This document shows, piece after piece, positions 62,849-64,000 of a stretch of 64,000 bases of DNA (position 1 is its first letter; every line of letters starts with the position of its first letter). Where the stretch lies: positions 1-64,000 of the forward strand of contig JADFZS010000004.1 in assembly GCA_015232405.1 (NCBI GenBank), in the 5' to 3' direction. Both the position numbers and the translations under genes were made by a program. The notes below the pieces were generated by a model, which saw only the letters and a program-made list of their open reading frames with translations, searched no databases and was not told the DNA's origin. The DNA is from Magnetococcales bacterium. Lineage in GTDB: Bacteria; Pseudomonadota; Magnetococcia; Magnetococcales; JADFYX01.

Positions 62849-64000
62849 CAGAACCACAAATAGAGGTTGACTCCCCTCCAGTCAGGAAAAAGGGGCGGTT
62901 ATCTCTCACAGTAAAACTAATTTTTCCCGCTATGATAGCTGCCCTTATATCATGGTTATTACTGGACTATCTGCAAAACCAAACAACAAAAAAAACATCT
63001 GACAACCATCTAATGCAGATGATCAAGCAGCAGTCCTTGGAAGATAGAAATAAGCTGGATGGATATTTTAAACAACAGAGTGATATAGTTAAAATATTTG
63101 TGCGTTTAGCTGTATTTAGAGACTATATGGAGGAACAGGAAGCTGTAGGCTGGACAGAACAAAACCCCAGTGAAGTTTTAACCTGGACCGGATACACACC
63201 ATGGATGCCGGATCGGGCATCTACCCGAAAATTTGCTGGTGGTGCTCCTATATTTCTCCTTTTTGACCCCCAAGACAGGCTGCGTGAAATTTTTATGGGG
63301 ATGCCAAATAGAGCTTTTCAAGGATTTATAGCTGATATCGATCCCAGCATGTTGGTTTTAGAAGAGGAGGAGACCACCCTGCTGGAGCACAAAAAAAAGC
63401 TCTACCTCATTTCTACAGCCAAAGCCCCCATGAATGAAATGGGTATGCCCAGAGCCACCCTTGCTATGGTGATTCCCATTGATGACAGCTTTCTTTTGAG
63501 CTTTCACCGCCGTGAGTTGGCCAAAGGAATCGTTGCTTTTTTAGATGTACGTAACAAAAAAGTAATTGCTAGCAGCCACCCTTTAAAAGTTCCCGATGGA
63601 ATTTCAACTACCAAGCTCAAGAATACATACAATGTGGATTCCACATCCTACTTTGATTTTGATTATGCCTCGGATCTACCGATTGAATTTGCCTCCTTAA
63701 CTCCTCTTATTGATATGCAGATGTTGGCCCAGGAGATGGTCTCATCACAACGTACCTACCGTTTTTTCACGGCAGGCCTGTTAATAGTCGCCTTCGGGGG
63801 TATTTTAACCTGGGTAGCTGGCAAACTGCGCAATTTTAGCCAACAGATGATCAGCTATTCACGACAACACCTTGGCATTATCGGTCAAAGAGAAGAGGTA
63901 GAGCGGGATGAACTCGAACGAATTGGCAGCCAGTTTATCCGACTTGTGGATGAAATGGTATTGACAAGAAAGAGGGAGGAACTACAGCAGGATAAATTAA
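62845..64000 (+). CDS. Membrane-bound sensor protein, N-terminal part
   Basis: The frame opens with ATG at 62845 and runs off the window (385 codons seen). A TM helix (about 26-43, LIFPAMIAALISWLLLDYL) is followed by a large periplasmic domain of about 260 residues (begins NHLMQMIKQQSLEDRNKLDGYF; dCache-like in length), a second TM (about 306-328, FFTAGLLIVAFGGILTWVAG), and a HAMP-like or coiled linker (REEVERDELERIGSQF). The layout is that of a histidine kinase or cyclase; the output domain is outside. It is cotranslated with the binding protein upstream. Confidence 0.75.
   Translation, partial: MTEPQIEVDSPPVRKKGRLSLTVKLIFPAMIAALISWLLLDYLQNQTTKKTSDNHLMQMIKQQSLEDRNKLDGYFKQQSDIVKIFVRLAVFRDYMEEQEAVGWTEQNPSEVLTWTGYTPWMPDRASTRKFAGGAPIFLLFDPQDRLREIFMGMPNRAFQGFIADIDPSMLVLEEEETTLLEHKKKLYLISTAKAPMNEMGMPRATLAMVIPIDDSFLLSFHRRELAKGIVAFLDVRNKKVIASSHPLKVPDGISTTKLKNTYNVDSTSYFDFDYASDLPIEFASLTPLIDMQMLAQEMVSSQRTYRFFTAGLLIVAFGGILTWVAGKLRNFSQQMISYSRQHLGIIGQREEVERDELERIGSQFIRLVDEMVLTRKREELQQDKL

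Noticed and set aside
1-64000. tRNA or rRNA genes
   Set aside because: No cloverleaf with T-loop and anticodon arms or rRNA-like segment was recognised by eye; a covariance search would be needed to exclude them fully.

Overview
The window reads as a moderately AT-rich chromosome segment of a Gram-negative proteobacterium. The evidence is outer-membrane proteins, a complete ccm (System I) cytochrome c maturation operon, a Pqi/MCE envelope-lipid operon, ClpS-ClpA, and the rpmH-rnpA-yidD-yidC-mnmE block. The lineage cannot be fixed from this sequence. There is no prophage, CRISPR array, rRNA or tRNA that I can support.

Layout. 0-1.3 kb: the 5' end of a HigB/RelE-like toxin gene, a short-chain dehydrogenase and a small membrane protein. 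1.3-7.9 kb: an envelope export set (LolA-like periplasmic protein, DUF1302 outer-membrane protein, MMPL/RND transporter) behind a Fur-box-like site and a perfect 9-1-9 palindrome. 7.9-20.3 kb: mostly envelope genes on the minus strand, namely a double-SPOR protein with 19-residue repeats, pqiC-pqiB-pqiA with PqiA split into two genes, YihY, and a DUF748 protein with a SPOR domain inside its OmpA-like tail. A GDP-fucose synthase gene lies on the plus strand between them. 20.3-28.8 kb: a decayed TonB receptor, an orphan ParD, exported MsrB and MsrA, a DUF349-like protein, an EI24 protein, a STAS protein and a coiled-coil membrane protein. 29-34.7 kb: recN, clpS-clpA and an FKBP isomerase. 34.7-41.1 kb: the ccm operon. 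41.1-48 kb: a SPOR protein, gcvR-like, def, rpmH, rnpA, yidD, yidC and mnmE. 48-58 kb: an RHH/ParE pair, a MarR remnant, a signalling cluster (CHASE/PAS kinase, HD-GYP regulator, receiver-ATPase regulator, PilZ protein) and feoB without feoA. 58-64 kb: a TPR-methyltransferase, a sulfotransferase-like gene and a sensory set of two periplasmic binding proteins plus a membrane sensor that runs off the end.

The most unusual content is non-coding. Two elements of about 415 bp (35971-36393 and 46171-46586) share long inverted outer arms, several small hairpins with compensatory base changes, and two long hairpins whose loops and stem lengths are kept while the stem sequences are completely different. 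A shorter arm-only relative lies at 34741-34880. A second family is a 167-170 bp foldback, MITE-like repeat with AACCTAGAAAC ends. It has two full copies (33493-33659 and 60457-60626) and a solo end (55761-55776), each at a gene boundary. One copy supplies the likely start codon of a binding-protein gene.

Functionally the region is dominated by envelope maintenance (Pqi, MMPL/LolA-like, SPOR proteins, YidC, YihY, DUF748), periplasmic redox work (Ccm, MsrA/B) and signalling by two-component, cyclic-di-GMP and partner-switch proteins.
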